The notes under the pieces: generated by a model
What the model was told of the DNA's origin: nothing
Databases searched by the model: none
What the model saw: the letters and a program-made list of their open reading frames with translations, nothing else
Assembly: GCF_023343835.1 (NCBI RefSeq)
Contig: NC_064439.1
Span: 20,221,433-20,285,432 of the forward strand
DNA length: 64,000 nt
DNA from: Lagopus muta
Lineage: Eukaryota > Chordata > Aves > Galliformes > Phasianidae
Direction of reading: 5' to 3'
Made by a program: the position numbers and the translations under genes
Shown here: positions 12,601-24,545 of the stretch, one piece after another
How positions within the stretch are numbered: the first letter of the stretch is position 1
How the letters are laid out: each line of letters starts with the position of its first letter

Positions 12601-14711
12601 ATAATGTTTCCAAGTGAAAATCTTTCAGAAAAACATATTTACATGTGACCCACACTCAAAAGTAAAGTCATAAATATTTTGCAGTTAAGCAAGTTGGAGT
12701 TGCTTTAAAAAGGAACAGTCAACATTTTTTTAATAGAAAATAAAAATAATGAAGGACTCTTCTTGATCCTTGTGAGTATACTTCATTTGCCCTTGAAGAA
12801 AAAATTTATCCAATGTACCTTTCAAAATGATTTATTATGTGTTATTGTTACAGTGTTCAATATTGTTCAATACTGAACTACTGTACTGATTACTACTCTC
12901 CCAGTCTGCTTTAGTTCTATCATGTGCTTTTATTTACCACCTGAGGCAAAAAAATATTTTAATTGGTTTAGGGAAGCTTGAACTCTCTTTCATCAATGAC
13001 ACATTTCAGAAAAATGGAAGGAAGCCAGGTGTTATATGTACTCTCCCAGTGTGGAAAAACAATAGTTATGTTTGGGGCTTAACTTTGGAAATGGATCTTT
13101 GAACTGTAAATTACTTAATCACTTTAAGAGCAATAACAGAATATCTTATTTTGTTCTTCTTCCCTTTTATTAATGGCAGGAAAAATTATGTACAGATTTA
13201 CCTAACTGATAGGAAAGATATAAGGAAAGACCAGTAGAATAATTGCGTATGTTTTGTTTCCTTTGGAATTCAAGCTGAACAGTGGTTGAGATAAAACACA
13301 AAAAAACACAAATATGTAGTTGTGAATTCCAGAGCAGATACCACAGTCAAGAACATTTACAGAATACACGGGCATAATTTACTTACAATTGACCTATCCC
13401 AGAAAATGCTCCCTCTGCACAGTTAACCTATTTCTCTCCCAACAAGACGACAATCAGACTTTGTAGATTCATCCACCTCTTTCCCCATTTTTAGGGGTAA
13501 CTTATGTCTTACAACTATTTTCTTCTTTGATGGAATTTGTCATTCTCAACCAGTTCAGTTTTATTAACTCCTTCAGTATGAAATGACTTGGCTACCTCCT
13601 AACTAATTCATAGTTATGTAAATGATTTTGTTAAGCTTAGTAAGGACTTTACTAAAATGAAGTGCAATAAGGAAAGTGCATTACATGAGGCCTTACAGCC
13701 TATCAGTTTTTGCATTAAAAACATACATGATACAATTATCTAGAGAAGCTCATTACTTACTCCTGCTAGAAACCAGATATAGCAGCTATTAACCAATTCA
13801 GGGTGATTATGTGTTTTGAGTGACTTATCTCCATCTTTTTCCTTATAGGCATAGTGTAATAGTATGGCTTCAAGATGCTTTTGAACACTTCAGTCACAGC
13901 TGAATACATAATGCAAGGGATTGTTTCATTAAAGCTTCTCAGTGACATTCAGGTGCTAAATAAAATAAGTCCCTCTACCATTATTGGTCTGGGATTGTTT
14001 CTGAGGAAGCATTTCTATCTAAAGCCTCCACAGACATAGACAGTATTTGATAACAGGAATTGGTACCAAGATATTAAGACTGGGATTTACATCTAAAAGC
14101 CCAAGAAGCATTTCTGCTGCCTTCAGGGTTCTAGGTGAGTTTTCAGAAGAGCATTTGGCAAACCTCTGCCAAACCTGCAGGTATTTCTTTGAGCTTACAC
14201 AGGTTTGAAAGCATCTGTTGAAAATCCATCAAACTTTGGACTTTGGTGGGCTTAAAATTCTGATTACCTCGGTCAGCATTACTTTATTTCTTGATCGTGT
14301 ACTGTTAGATATTAAAGGAGAAGAATTTTTTTCATGCTTATGAAAAGCTTACTGGCAAAAGAGCAGACAAAGTGTTTGTTGAAAATACTTTAAGGTGTCT
14401 CAAAATTATTCCTTGAAAAATACTCCAAAAATAAACGGCAGGAGGTGAAGCTTCCAGATCTGACCCAATTCCCAATGAGTCAGTAACAAATTTGACATTT
14501 ATTCTGTTTAGTAATCTAAAATATTAATTTCAATCAGTGAGTGAGATCAAGTATTGAAGACCATGCCTACTAAGAAGCTCGAAGAGAGCTAAAGACCCAG
14601 CTACAGCAAGACCTATAGACAAATAGCAAAGAAGCTGTAACATCTGGTTGCATGGGAGAATTTGCCGCTTTATCACTTCATAGTCTTTGCCTTCACAAAT
14701 CTAGCTCAAAA

Positions 14712-14754
<43 letters not shown>

Positions 14755-16169
14755 TAAAGGCTCAGTGTTTTCATATAAGGCTTGGCTAATCTCACATGGA
14801 AGAGTAATGCATGCAAACAAAGCCAGAATCTGTGATTTACAATGTTTTCTTCAATGTTATTTATTACACTGAATGGTTTTAGATATATAGCACACAAATC
14901 TAACATTCATCCTTGATTGTTTTGAATTAGTACATTATTTCTTAAATTCTATTCCTTTTCTTTTGTTATGTTTATTGGGCACAATAAATTCTTATTGTTT
15001 TCCTTTGTTTGTTTTACAAGGTAAAAACTGTACTTAATGCCTTATCTTCTGGGCATATAAATGGAACTTGATGGAATACATTGTTATAATTTATACTTCT
15101 TCACCCAGAACTGTCTATGTATTTAATCCCACAGTGAGGATATAATGTTTCTATAACTACCATTTATTTCTGAATAAAATTACTTGATACAAGAAATATA
15201 TAACTATGGGGGAGGGGAGAAAAAAAAAACCCAACATTTCAAGAATAACAACTGAGAAAGGCTGGAAGCAGATCAGTTATCAGTGTGTGATGATCAACAT
15301 ACCTGAGACCAGATCTTAGACTTGAGTATGCATGGCAGGCTGGTTTTGTATTGGTGCTTTTCCTCTCTGGAACATTTTGGGGAACAAAAATGATCCCTTA
15401 ATTGATTCCTTCCTACATACAGACTTTTCTTCACACTAAGTTTTCAAATACTGGACTGTCAGAGGGAGAAATCTCAATTCTCTAGCAAGCAATAGGATGT
15501 GAAGGCACTAAGAAACTTCAAACTAAGTAGTCAGCCACTAAGCTGTTAAACAAAGCATTTGACATGTATCTTATACAATCTCTTCACGCAGTTGTGTTTA
15601 CTCAAGGTAGCTAAATTTCAGGAAAATAATTCCACTCTCCATTAGGGTGAGCCTTCAGAAAACGCTAATGAACTTCTTTTAGCAGTAAGAATGCACAGAA
15701 CTAGAACAATAATAATGATGCACAGCAAAGTCTCCCAGTTAGATGGAGGGGAATGGAGCATACGGGCCACCACCAGTGTGTGCAAAAAATGTTGTGATGT
15801 GATTACCTGAAAAAAAAACAAAACAAAACATGTCCAATTCCTGAAAAGTTTTTATGAGGCAAAAGATCAAATGAAGTATCAAGAAGATAAAGAGAAAGTG
15901 GAATAAATATAATACTATTCATACACTTCCAAGACTCTAGTAGAATACTATACAAATGAAAACTCATCACTCATTTATTTTTTCATTTCAGTTCATCTTT
16001 ATATTCTCAGCTGCAAAATGAAACTCAATTGGCATGTACCTTATGCTTTAAAAATATGACTGAAGAGTAGAGAAGATAGATCTTTCTGGCTAGAGTTAGC
16101 CCAGACATTCAACAACTACCACTTAATACATCTCTTATATACAATAGTGTTGCTTGGAAAGAATAGCTA
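12601..16169. other. Intergenic DNA with one microsatellite
   Basis: AT-rich and apart from (GT)18 at 14714-14749 nothing was recognised. No open frame over about 60 codons resembles a protein family. Confidence 0.55.
14714..14749. repeat. (GT)18 microsatellite
   Basis: Eighteen uninterrupted GT dinucleotides in intergenic DNA; likely to vary in length between individuals. Confidence 0.98.
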
Positions 16170-17125
16170 CATATTATTTACTCCAACCTCTACTCATTGT
16201 AGGTCCAAATAAATCATAGTGGAGGCTGTGGTCAGTTGAGTTTTGAGGGATAGAGATTCCACAACCTATCCAGGCAACCTTTTCTGTCACTGACCACCGT
16301 CATGGGAATTGGGATGGAGTTCCCATGTTCCAGCTTCTGGTCCCAGCCTCTTGTCCTTCCACTATGCTTTCCTAAGAAGAGTTCGGATCTGTCTGCTCTA
16401 CGTTCTGCATCAGACAGTCATCAACAGCAATAATCTTCCCTGTATCACATTCATCTTCTCTCATTAGGATTAAACGTTTTCTCCACTTTTCCTTGTATAT
16501 CACATGCTCCAGCCTGCTCATCATCTCCATGGTCCTTCACTGGTGTTGCTCCACTTTGTTAATGTCTCTCCCATACTGGGGAGCCCAAATCTGGTCACAG
16601 GACTCCAGTGGTGATCTCACAATTGCCAAATAGAAGAAAGCATAATTTCCCTTTATGTGCTGGCTATCCTGCTCTTCATGCAACTGGCTTATTTTTTGCC
16701 ACGAGGATACGCTGAAGATTTTCATGAGGTTCCTGGCAGCCTATTTCTGAAGTCTGACAAAGCCCCTCAAACAGCAGCCCTGCCTTCCATTACAATGATC
16801 ATCCTTCCAAATTCATATTTTTTCCAAACTTGCTAAGGATGCTGTCGTCCAAGTTGTTGCTGAAGACAAACATGATTATCATCACTATCAGTCCCTGAGC
16901 TGTGCTGCTCAGAACCAGCTGCCAGGTGAGCACTATACCAGTGACCACCACCTTCAGAGCTCCGTGGCTGAGCCCATTTACCCCTCACCTTACTGTCTGT
17001 TTATCCAGCCTTTAGCTCATCAATCTGGCTGTAGTAACAGTAGACAGACTGCTAGAGGCCTTGCTAAATTCAAGGCATCCACTCCTCTCCCCTTACCCAC
17101 TCAGCAGTCACCTCGGCACAAGGTG
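16170..17125 (-). mobile_element. Old CR1 LINE ORF2-3'UTR fragment, antisense
   Basis: The + strand contains ordered reverse-complemented CR1 landmarks. These are CCAGCCTGCTCATCATCTCC, ATACTGGGGAGCCCAAATCT, GGACTCCAGTGGTGATCTCA, GGATGCTGTCGTCCAAGTTG, and GCCTTGCTAAATTCAAGGCA. It reaches further into ORF2 than the other copies. The frame is destroyed by stops and indels. Confidence 0.85.
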
Positions 17126-20100
17126 TAAGCAGATGTTCCTGCCAGCCCACAGTGCACAGAGGGCCTGTGGGCACCCTAAGGAAAGCTTACCACAGATGAG
17201 GAGGAGCTGGAGTACACAGAAACCAGTTGCTTGGCAACTGTTGCAAATCAGAAAAAATAAAATCCAGAATCCCGGGAAGCTGCAACCAGTTCTCTTATGA
17301 CCTTGTATTTTATTCTGGAATTTTGTAAGGAAACTTCTTTGTTCCCAACGGTTCTGTTCATTGCAAACACAATGCCACTGAAACTCAAAAGAAACAGTCA
17401 GGATTTTAATTTGGTTTGTCAGTGTAGCAACTTACACGAACATGGTAACACTGAGAGGTACAAGATTTAGAATATACATTCTCATCATTAATTGCCTGAA
17501 ATGAACTTCAATGAAAAATACAAAGCTTGTTGACGTTTTTTTGCCACGTTACTCTACACAACAATTTTTCTTTTCAGCATTGTGAAATAGGAGTCCAACC
17601 AAAAATGTGCTTCTTTTGTCACGTGTTTCTCTATAGTACAAACTTGCTTTCACAGCTCCTGACAAGCTCTTGGGTTTTGCCTTCAGCTGCGCTGCTCCAG
17701 AATGAAGCTTTCAAAGGCAGAGTAGAAGAAAGCTGCCCAAGGATTGTTCTGTACATAGCTGGTGCCACTGAAAGAACATAAATACTATTATAAAATTGGT
17801 GAGGTTATAACAGAAAGTAAAGGATTTTGAAACTTGCACACACATTCTTCATGTAACACTAAGTTTTGTAAAACGCAGTGCAAGAATGTACCATATATCA
17901 GACTACAGAACAGACTCTAACACTACCTGTTTTGTACAAATTAATAACAAGCACCTCAACCATTTCTAGCGACTCGAGATGTTTGAATATCAAATCGTCC
18001 ATTCTGTACTTTATAGACAACCATGTTAGGAGCAGAGTTGCCACAATATTCTTAATTATCGTGCTGATTATTTATTTCTTAACGATGGTGCTAGTAACAG
18101 CCCTACTATTGGACTGAAAGAGCAGCATTTCCCTTAGCCTTATTTTTAAAGAGTTCACACTTTTTAAAAAGAAAACTGGGCTTAAATTTTCCATACTTTT
18201 GGACAGCTTTGCAGTAATGACATTTTAAACCTCAGGCAAGTTTTTTCCTTGCTGTAAAGTAGAATGACCAGAGTATTTCATAGTTTAAAATAATTTTGAT
18301 CCCTTACAAATGTTCCGGACCTACAATCATTAACAATCAAATAGCAGAAACCATTTAACTGAAACAACAGATTTTTAAATATATTTTTCAAAGTGCTTTA
18401 TCTAATACTCTTTAATAAAAATACTATTCAATCTAAAAAATGCAGTTTAAACTTTACAGAACATCATCCAAAGAGAGATATATGTATCTATATTACATAT
18501 ATATATTTCAAATGTATTACAGTGCACACATAAATATAACCATTAATATAGAGTAACAAACAAACAGAAGTTTGGAACTGGAGATTAAGAATGGAATCTA
18601 CAGTTGAGAAATGTGGCTTAACATTTAATTCCTTTGAATTTTGCTAGAAGACTGCCGACACACCTAATTACGTGAAAAGGACTACATGATTTTAAGCATA
18701 AATCTTCACACAAACACACCAAAACTCTTGTAATTGTGTGTCTCATTTGCACAGGCAATTACTCTCCTTTCACACAGTCACCACTACTGTGATTGCTCTG
18801 ACTACATGTCCAAATTGGAGGAAAAAAATGCAAGCACAGTTGCACAGTTTCTGCCTCAGTGACTGCAAGTCATTAGTTTCTTCTCGTCTGAAAGGTGGAT
18901 TTAGCAATACAGAACACACTGGATACAAATGAACAAATGTGGCTGCAGGGATCTAAATCTCCTGAGTATTAAACTCTCTTACATTGCACTGAAAACAAAG
19001 TATGCCAAGTATTGAATATTGAGGATGGACAACAGATGTAAACACAAGAGTAGAGAACTACATAATAGCCGTCCTAAGCTATAATAGCTAACATATGATG
19101 GGAGGATAACAGCAGTCACATGTTCTGGAAATATAATAATGATGATGGTAGTTGATAATCATTGCCAAGATGCTAAGGAGTAATGCTGGATGAAAACATT
19201 AAACTATGGAAAGACTAGCAGAAGAGTAAGTACATACGATTTGCAGGGCAAGTGCATGAGGCAGTAAGAATGGCATAAGAAACACCTAAGTGAGAAAAGA
19301 CTGAACAGGTCACTAACACCTGATGGGCAGGTAGACACTGAAATGCAGACTGGTTCCATAGCACATCAAATGTAAGACCACAATAAGAACTTGTCCAAAT
19401 CTTTTCCAATATCTAAAGATATTTCAAAGGGGCAAAAGGGAAGTAAAATATACATATAGATCATTAAGATGCTCAGATGTTTCTGGAAGTGATTGTTATA
19501 CAAACCGCAAAGAAAAGTGATTTCCTACAAAAAAAAAGGAAACTTACCTCTTTCTGTATGGCTAAATTTCAAAGAAAACCTCTTCTGGTACTTGCAATTA
19601 TGGTCCCTAATATATGAATCATTCAAAGTATATTATCTCAAGAATAGATTACATTAATTAACAGAGAAATGTATTTTTGAGGATAAACTCCTGTTCACTA
19701 TTCAGTTTCTAACTAATAAACAATGTGTCTTTGAGGATACATTCTTAATTCATCTAGACAGTTTCAGATCATAACCATCTCACAAAGCTATGATGGTGAG
19801 GTAAAGATGCCTATCAATTGTGCCTTAGAATGACAGGAGAGTCTTAATTCTTCTGGTATTAAAGAAAGAAAAGCAGAAGCAAACAAAAATGTCAGCATAA
19901 TTTTGTATGGGCAGAAATGTAAGGGGGAAAAAAAAAGTGTTTTCTGTGTTCAGGAATAAAAAAGTTGTCAATAAAAATGGCAACAGTATGTAAAACAGTG
20001 ACAAGTCATAGTTGTTGTGGGAAACCATAAATTTGAAATCCTTCACTTTATGTGTTCCAAAGCAGATGTTCAGCCGCTATAAATCAGCAAAGCTCCCTGA

Positions 20101-23100
20101 CCCTTAATTTCTTAACCACAGGACTATGCCACGGGCTTTTTACACTGAATTTATTTAAACTATATAGCTTTATTCTAGCTATTCAAAGAACTACAATACC
20201 CTCTAGTGGGCAAAGAATTTTGTTCATAGAAACTAGAGTTAATTGGAACAACTTGAAGCGATCAGTGGTTGCACTCTTTAAAATGTCAATGCTGAGTTCA
20301 TGATTCACACATATAGAGCCTGAATAATAAGCTAAACAAAGGATATAATGATGAATACAATCCTGTGATTTATTTTGGTGTGATAAAATTGTGTAAAGAG
20401 GAAGTAGGAACTGGTCTCGATAAGTAAGAATACATAGTCTCATGAAAGAAAATATCCATCTTAAATTAATTTGTAAGTTACAGTAAGTTTTACTCATGAG
20501 CTCCCTTTCCCTATAGTTCCTCGTGAGTTGGATGCTTTTCTCAGCACTGGCCAGCATCTCCACATTCACTGATGTTCACAAATGATGTTTCCCAATAGGG
20601 ACGCTTGTCTTTGCATTTTTCTTTACATTTTCTTAAAATATGTTGTAAAAAATACACTGAAGTAAACCAAAAAGGACTGCATAGATGGAGCATGTGTGCT
20701 CATGTTCTTTATTACCTCCCTTTGTGGAGAAATGTTCTAAGATGCTGCGTAATGAAATTAATAGAACCAAGCTAAAGGAAGTGAGTTTATTAGAGCATAG
20801 AAGGGTGAGAATGGTAGTTGGTATGTTGCAAAAATAAAAACAAAACAAAGAGCCACAGGAAAACACCAAACAAGCATACAGAAGTCACTAGCAGCATCTG
20901 ACAAAAAATAAGTGAACACTTAAAAGACAAAATATGTATCTGGCACCACAAAACCAACCACAGGTGGCAGCCCAACAGTTAAAAGGAGAAACTAAAAAAA
21001 GAGGGAAACCACTAATAGAAACTATTGGGAAAAAAATAAAAGTAGCTTACAGCTGTGCACTCAGGATACATGCAAGTAATGCTGTAGAGCAGTTAGTCTA
21101 AATCTTTCTTGATTTGCTTACTTCTACATGTATTTAAAGTGGTAATACAGAGAAGCTTGCTGTTATCTTCCACCATCTCCTAACTGTACAGTATGGCTGT
21201 ATGGTTCATCCCAGACTCTCCTGAGACAATATTTAAATATATCAGTTTCAGAAGTTTAGAAAATAGGATTTCCATGCATTAGTGTGCTATTCTGAACACT
21301 CTCCATTCACAGTTTAGTCCCCAGTTCACATACATTCTGTGTCTGAAATACAGAAGATAGTTTGCCCCTTATTGAAGAAAGCCAACAAACTGAAAAAAGC
21401 GCAAGTCCTGTTACATTCTAATTCCAAAATATCAGACTTCTGGTTCAATGCTTTTCTCCAAATCCCCTTTTTCAGTTTCCTCATCTTGGAATACTCAAAA
21501 CTTTAAAGATGATCAGTGAGAGATTAAGTCATAATTTATGACAACCGTGGCCCCATTTGCGTGTAGCCAGTGCTGCTTGCAACAGCTGACTGTGTGGTTT
21601 GCCTTTTACCCTTTGTATTACTGAAGCTAATGACTTCAGTGATATTTCCAAAATAATTTCCTAATGCTTTTTCTAACCACTGCGTGGCAGATTGTTGCCT
21701 CGTTCCCAGATTCATTAATTTGTCTACATCAAACCCCATGTGTTGTACTGACAACCAAATCATCAAAATGGGTCAAATTGCTTTCCATCTTGTTTCTCAT
21801 TACTTTGTTTTCATCTGTATAGTGAGTAACTCTGAACAGAAGTTTTCTCATGTAAGTATTCAAACTACATGGAGCAAATTAATAGAATCAGGTGTGCTCA
21901 GCAGTGAACAGCTAGTGAGACATTTTAAAAGTGATATCATTCTTATATAACGTGAAGCACGGGTTATATGAGGTTATTGTGACTCTACAGGAGTATTAGC
22001 TGCTAGCTCGCCTACTGGTCTATAACAGACATATGATTGGTAAGCAGGCTTCCACTCTATGACAAGAAAGTAAACCTGTTGCACTTAGGGTTTTTTGGTG
22101 CTGCTGGGTAGTAGCATCACCTAGCTCCTATCCCTACAGCAGTGACTATCATCCAGCGGTATGCTCAGTAGCCTGAAATCTTGAGTTATTTCTTCTTGTA
22201 AAGACTGCCCATCAGTGAACAGTATATAATTGGTCGATGCTTGTAACATTGCTCCATTTTGAAATGCTTCTATTAACTTCCTGCTCATAGGACGCTTATA
22301 TTTTCAAGCCTACTACACCTACTACACTCAAAGTATGAAATCCACAAGTAAATTTTTATTTTACTTTATTGCACATCATTGAAGCAAAACTTTTAAATCT
22401 AAAGAACACTCTTATTATAATATGTATGGAATCTGATTTTGTTTTGATACTTCAAAATCCAATTAAATTCCACTTGCTTGGAGCTACTCTTTCTTTATGC
22501 AAAAAAATCTAAACGTGGACATTTTAAGCATTATTTGCCTAAAATCCAAAATCAATACTGTTAATCAATACCGAAAGAAAGAGATAGCTTTTCAGTAACT
22601 CAGGAAATACTCATTTGTGCATGCACTGAAAAACGCTTAACAATCAGAAGTACAATCACACCATCTTCTGATCATTCTGTGGTATTACATGTGAGAAAGC
22701 TCAAACACTCCAGCACTGGCTGTTCTCACTGTTAATTCAGCATGATTACATATGTAACAGTCTCAATAAACATTCAATCTTTGTAAAGGTAATAATAGTA
22801 TGTTGAATAAAAAGAGATGGGCACAATATCCCACATCAATTTCCAGATGGAGAATTTTGAGCGGAACATAAATTACAGTTTCATCTAGAAAGACTTCATA
22901 TTGAAATGTTTTGTTTTCCTTTCTGACAGAAGACAACACCCTTAATCCATCTAAAAAAGCAAGCTCTCTCAATATGTTGGTAGTACAGCTGAGTTCCCTT
23001 ACTTAACCCAGCCACATTAAAGATGAGAGCTCTTCACACTGAGTTCTGTTTGCCTCATACTAAACCTAAAAAGGCTCTGTTACGTAGTGCAACTGTTCTC

Positions 23101-23207
23101 ACCACTGCTGTTCCATTGCTCACAATTTCAAATAAAGCATCTACGACAAGTAATAAGGAGCAGCAAAAACTAAAAGGGAGCACATGCAGCATCAGGGCCA
23201 AAGACCA
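17126..23207. other. Intergenic DNA upstream of MINDY3
   Basis: No exon was recognised on either strand. PTER, a gene I recall as lying head-to-head with MINDY3 in mammals, was looked for on the minus strand and not found here. Short AT-rich simple sequence lies near 18480-18510. Confidence 0.55.
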
Positions 23208-23535
23208 GAGTTACAGAATTGTTGGGGTTGTAAGGGATCTCTGGAGATCACCTAAGCCAATGCTCTGCTAAGGCAGGTTCCTTATAAGTTACACAGCAAA
23301 GCATCCACGTGGGTTTTTAATATCTCCAGAGAAGGAAATTCTACAGCTTTTCTGGGCAGCGGTGTGGGGCCCTTGGGAAAATGATGCAACAGTTTCTCTT
23401 CCTCATGTTTGTACGGAACTCCCCATGTTTCAGTTCTGTGCCTATCACCCCTTGTTCTGCCACTGGGCACTGCTGAAAAGAGACTGGCTCCACCCACTCG
23501 CTTCCCGCCCTGAAGGTATTTATGTGCCTTGAAAG
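23208..23535 (-). mobile_element. CR1 LINE 3' fragment, antisense
   Basis: The + strand reads as reverse-complemented CR1 3' end. A degenerate octamer (ACAGAATTG) is followed by TTGTAAGGGATCTCTGGAG, a gap-like middle, and CCCCTTGTTCTGCCACTGGG near 23450. Identity to the family consensus breaks down at about 23362-23392. The fragment abuts a CR1 in the opposite orientation. Confidence 0.85.
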
Positions 23536-23539
23536 CCCA

Positions 23540-23829
23540 GGAGTTAAGAGAGGGCTGAGGACACTTGTGCCAGGTAGCTGTGACAGGATGGGAGGGAATG
23601 GCCTTCTTGTCGTGCAAGGGGAGGTTCAGGTTGGAAGTTCTCAGGAAGCGCGGTGAGGCGCTGGCACGGGCTGCCCGGGGAGGTGCTGGAATCACGGACC
23701 CTGTGGCCGTTTGAGAAACGAGTAGATGCGCCACGGACATGGTGGTGATGAGGCGAGGATTGGACTAGGTGACCCTAGAAGCCTTTTCCAAGCGTAACGA
23801 TTGTATGATAGCATTCTGTCATTCTGTAC
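23540..23829 (+). mobile_element. CR1 LINE 3' end, sense, next to the MINDY3 promoter
   Basis: It carries GACAGGATGGGAGGGAATGG, GGGCTGCCCGGGGAGGTGCT and a typical 3' tail, ATTGGACTAGGTGACC then CCTTTTCCAAGCGTAACGA. It ends in two octamer-like repeats (ATTCTGTC, ATTCTGTA). It lacks the 5' part, as usual for CR1. Its 3' end is 397 bases upstream of the MINDY3 ATG and about 100 bases upstream of the CpG island. Confidence 0.92.
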
Positions 23830-23929
23830 AGGTACTGCTGTCGCACTGGGGCTGCTCACGACGCGCAGTACTGGAAGTGGGACACCATTTGGCTTCACCT
23901 TTATAAACTCCCCAGAAAACCCGCACACT

Positions 23930-24545
23930 GTGCCGTGCCTTCACAGACTGCCGTCCCGCTGCCGACCGCGTCAGGAACCCTCCACTCCTCGCCCGCCTAC
24001 CCTCGGCCAAGCCCTCCTCAGGCTCCGCGAGCACGGCGCGCCACACAGGAAGCGGAAGCGCCAGCCGGGGAGTAAGAAAAGAGGCTGCGGCGCCTGCGCA
24101 GCTCCGCTAGGAGCCCGGCTCGGCCCGGCCCCTCCCCTGCGCAGGGGCAGCGGCTGCCGTAGCCGCCTCCTTCGCCGGCCCCGCCTCGCCCTCCCGGCCC
24201 CGGGGGCCGCCGCCGCCGCCCCGTCATGTCCGAGGTGGGCCAGGAGCTCGTGCACCTGGTGTGGGGCAAGAAAGCCGGGCCCCGCGGGCTGGCCGACACC
24301 ATATTCTGCCGTTGGGCGCAAGGTAGCTGCGTGCGCGGTGTCCCGCGTTCCCCTCCGCTCGGCCCGGGCCCCGCGGGGCCTCCACCGGGCTCGGCTCCCA
24401 CCTGTGGGGCGGGGCGGCGCCGCCCTCAGCCTCTGCATGCGTCCCCGCGTGCGTGCCGGGGGCCCCGTGGCCCTGTGGCACTGTGTGGGGGCGCGGGGCA
24501 GTGTGAGGGCACGTTCCTGTCACGCGCGGCGTGGAGCCCTCGGGA
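23930..24545 (+). promoter_or_regulatory. CpG-island promoter of MINDY3
   Basis: GC content and CpG density rise sharply from about 23930 and fall after about 24545, in an otherwise AT-rich window. The island contains tandem ETS-type cores (ACAGGAAGCGGAAGCG, 24045-24060), an NRF1-like half site TGCGCA (24095-24100) and a perfect palindrome CCCCTGCGCAGGGG (24134-24147). A CCG run (about 24206-24222) sits just before the ATG. A TATAAA at 23902-23907 lies outside the island. This fits a housekeeping-type promoter; the start site is inferred to lie between about 24050 and 24200. Confidence 0.85.
24226..24322 (+). CDS. MINDY3: MINDY3 coding exon 1 (residues 1-33)
   Basis: The ATG at 24226 follows a CCG-repeat 5' leader, with G at -3. 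The exon encodes the conserved N-terminus including DTIFCRW and ends one base into codon 33, before donor GTAGCT. The loop after WGKK appears one residue longer than in the human protein as I recall it, which moves the catalytic Cys from 51 to 52. The 5' UTR start is not resolved. Confidence 0.95.

Noticed and set aside
17878..18117. Frame ending in a hydrophobic, transmembrane-like stretch
   Set aside because: AT-rich DNA often gives Ile/Leu/Phe-rich chance frames. No homology, splice sites or promoter were seen.
21536..21766. Minus-strand frame of 76 codons with a fairly hydrophilic composition
   Set aside because: No family resemblance and no convincing flanking splice sites.
1..23200. 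Exons of PTER, which I recall as the head-to-head neighbour of MINDY3 in mammals
   Set aside because: No minus-strand translation resembled the phosphotriesterase-related protein; the gene probably lies further upstream.
23282..23740. Minus-strand frame of 152 codons upstream of MINDY3
   Set aside because: It runs through two CR1 pieces of opposite orientation and does not encode reverse transcriptase in that frame.
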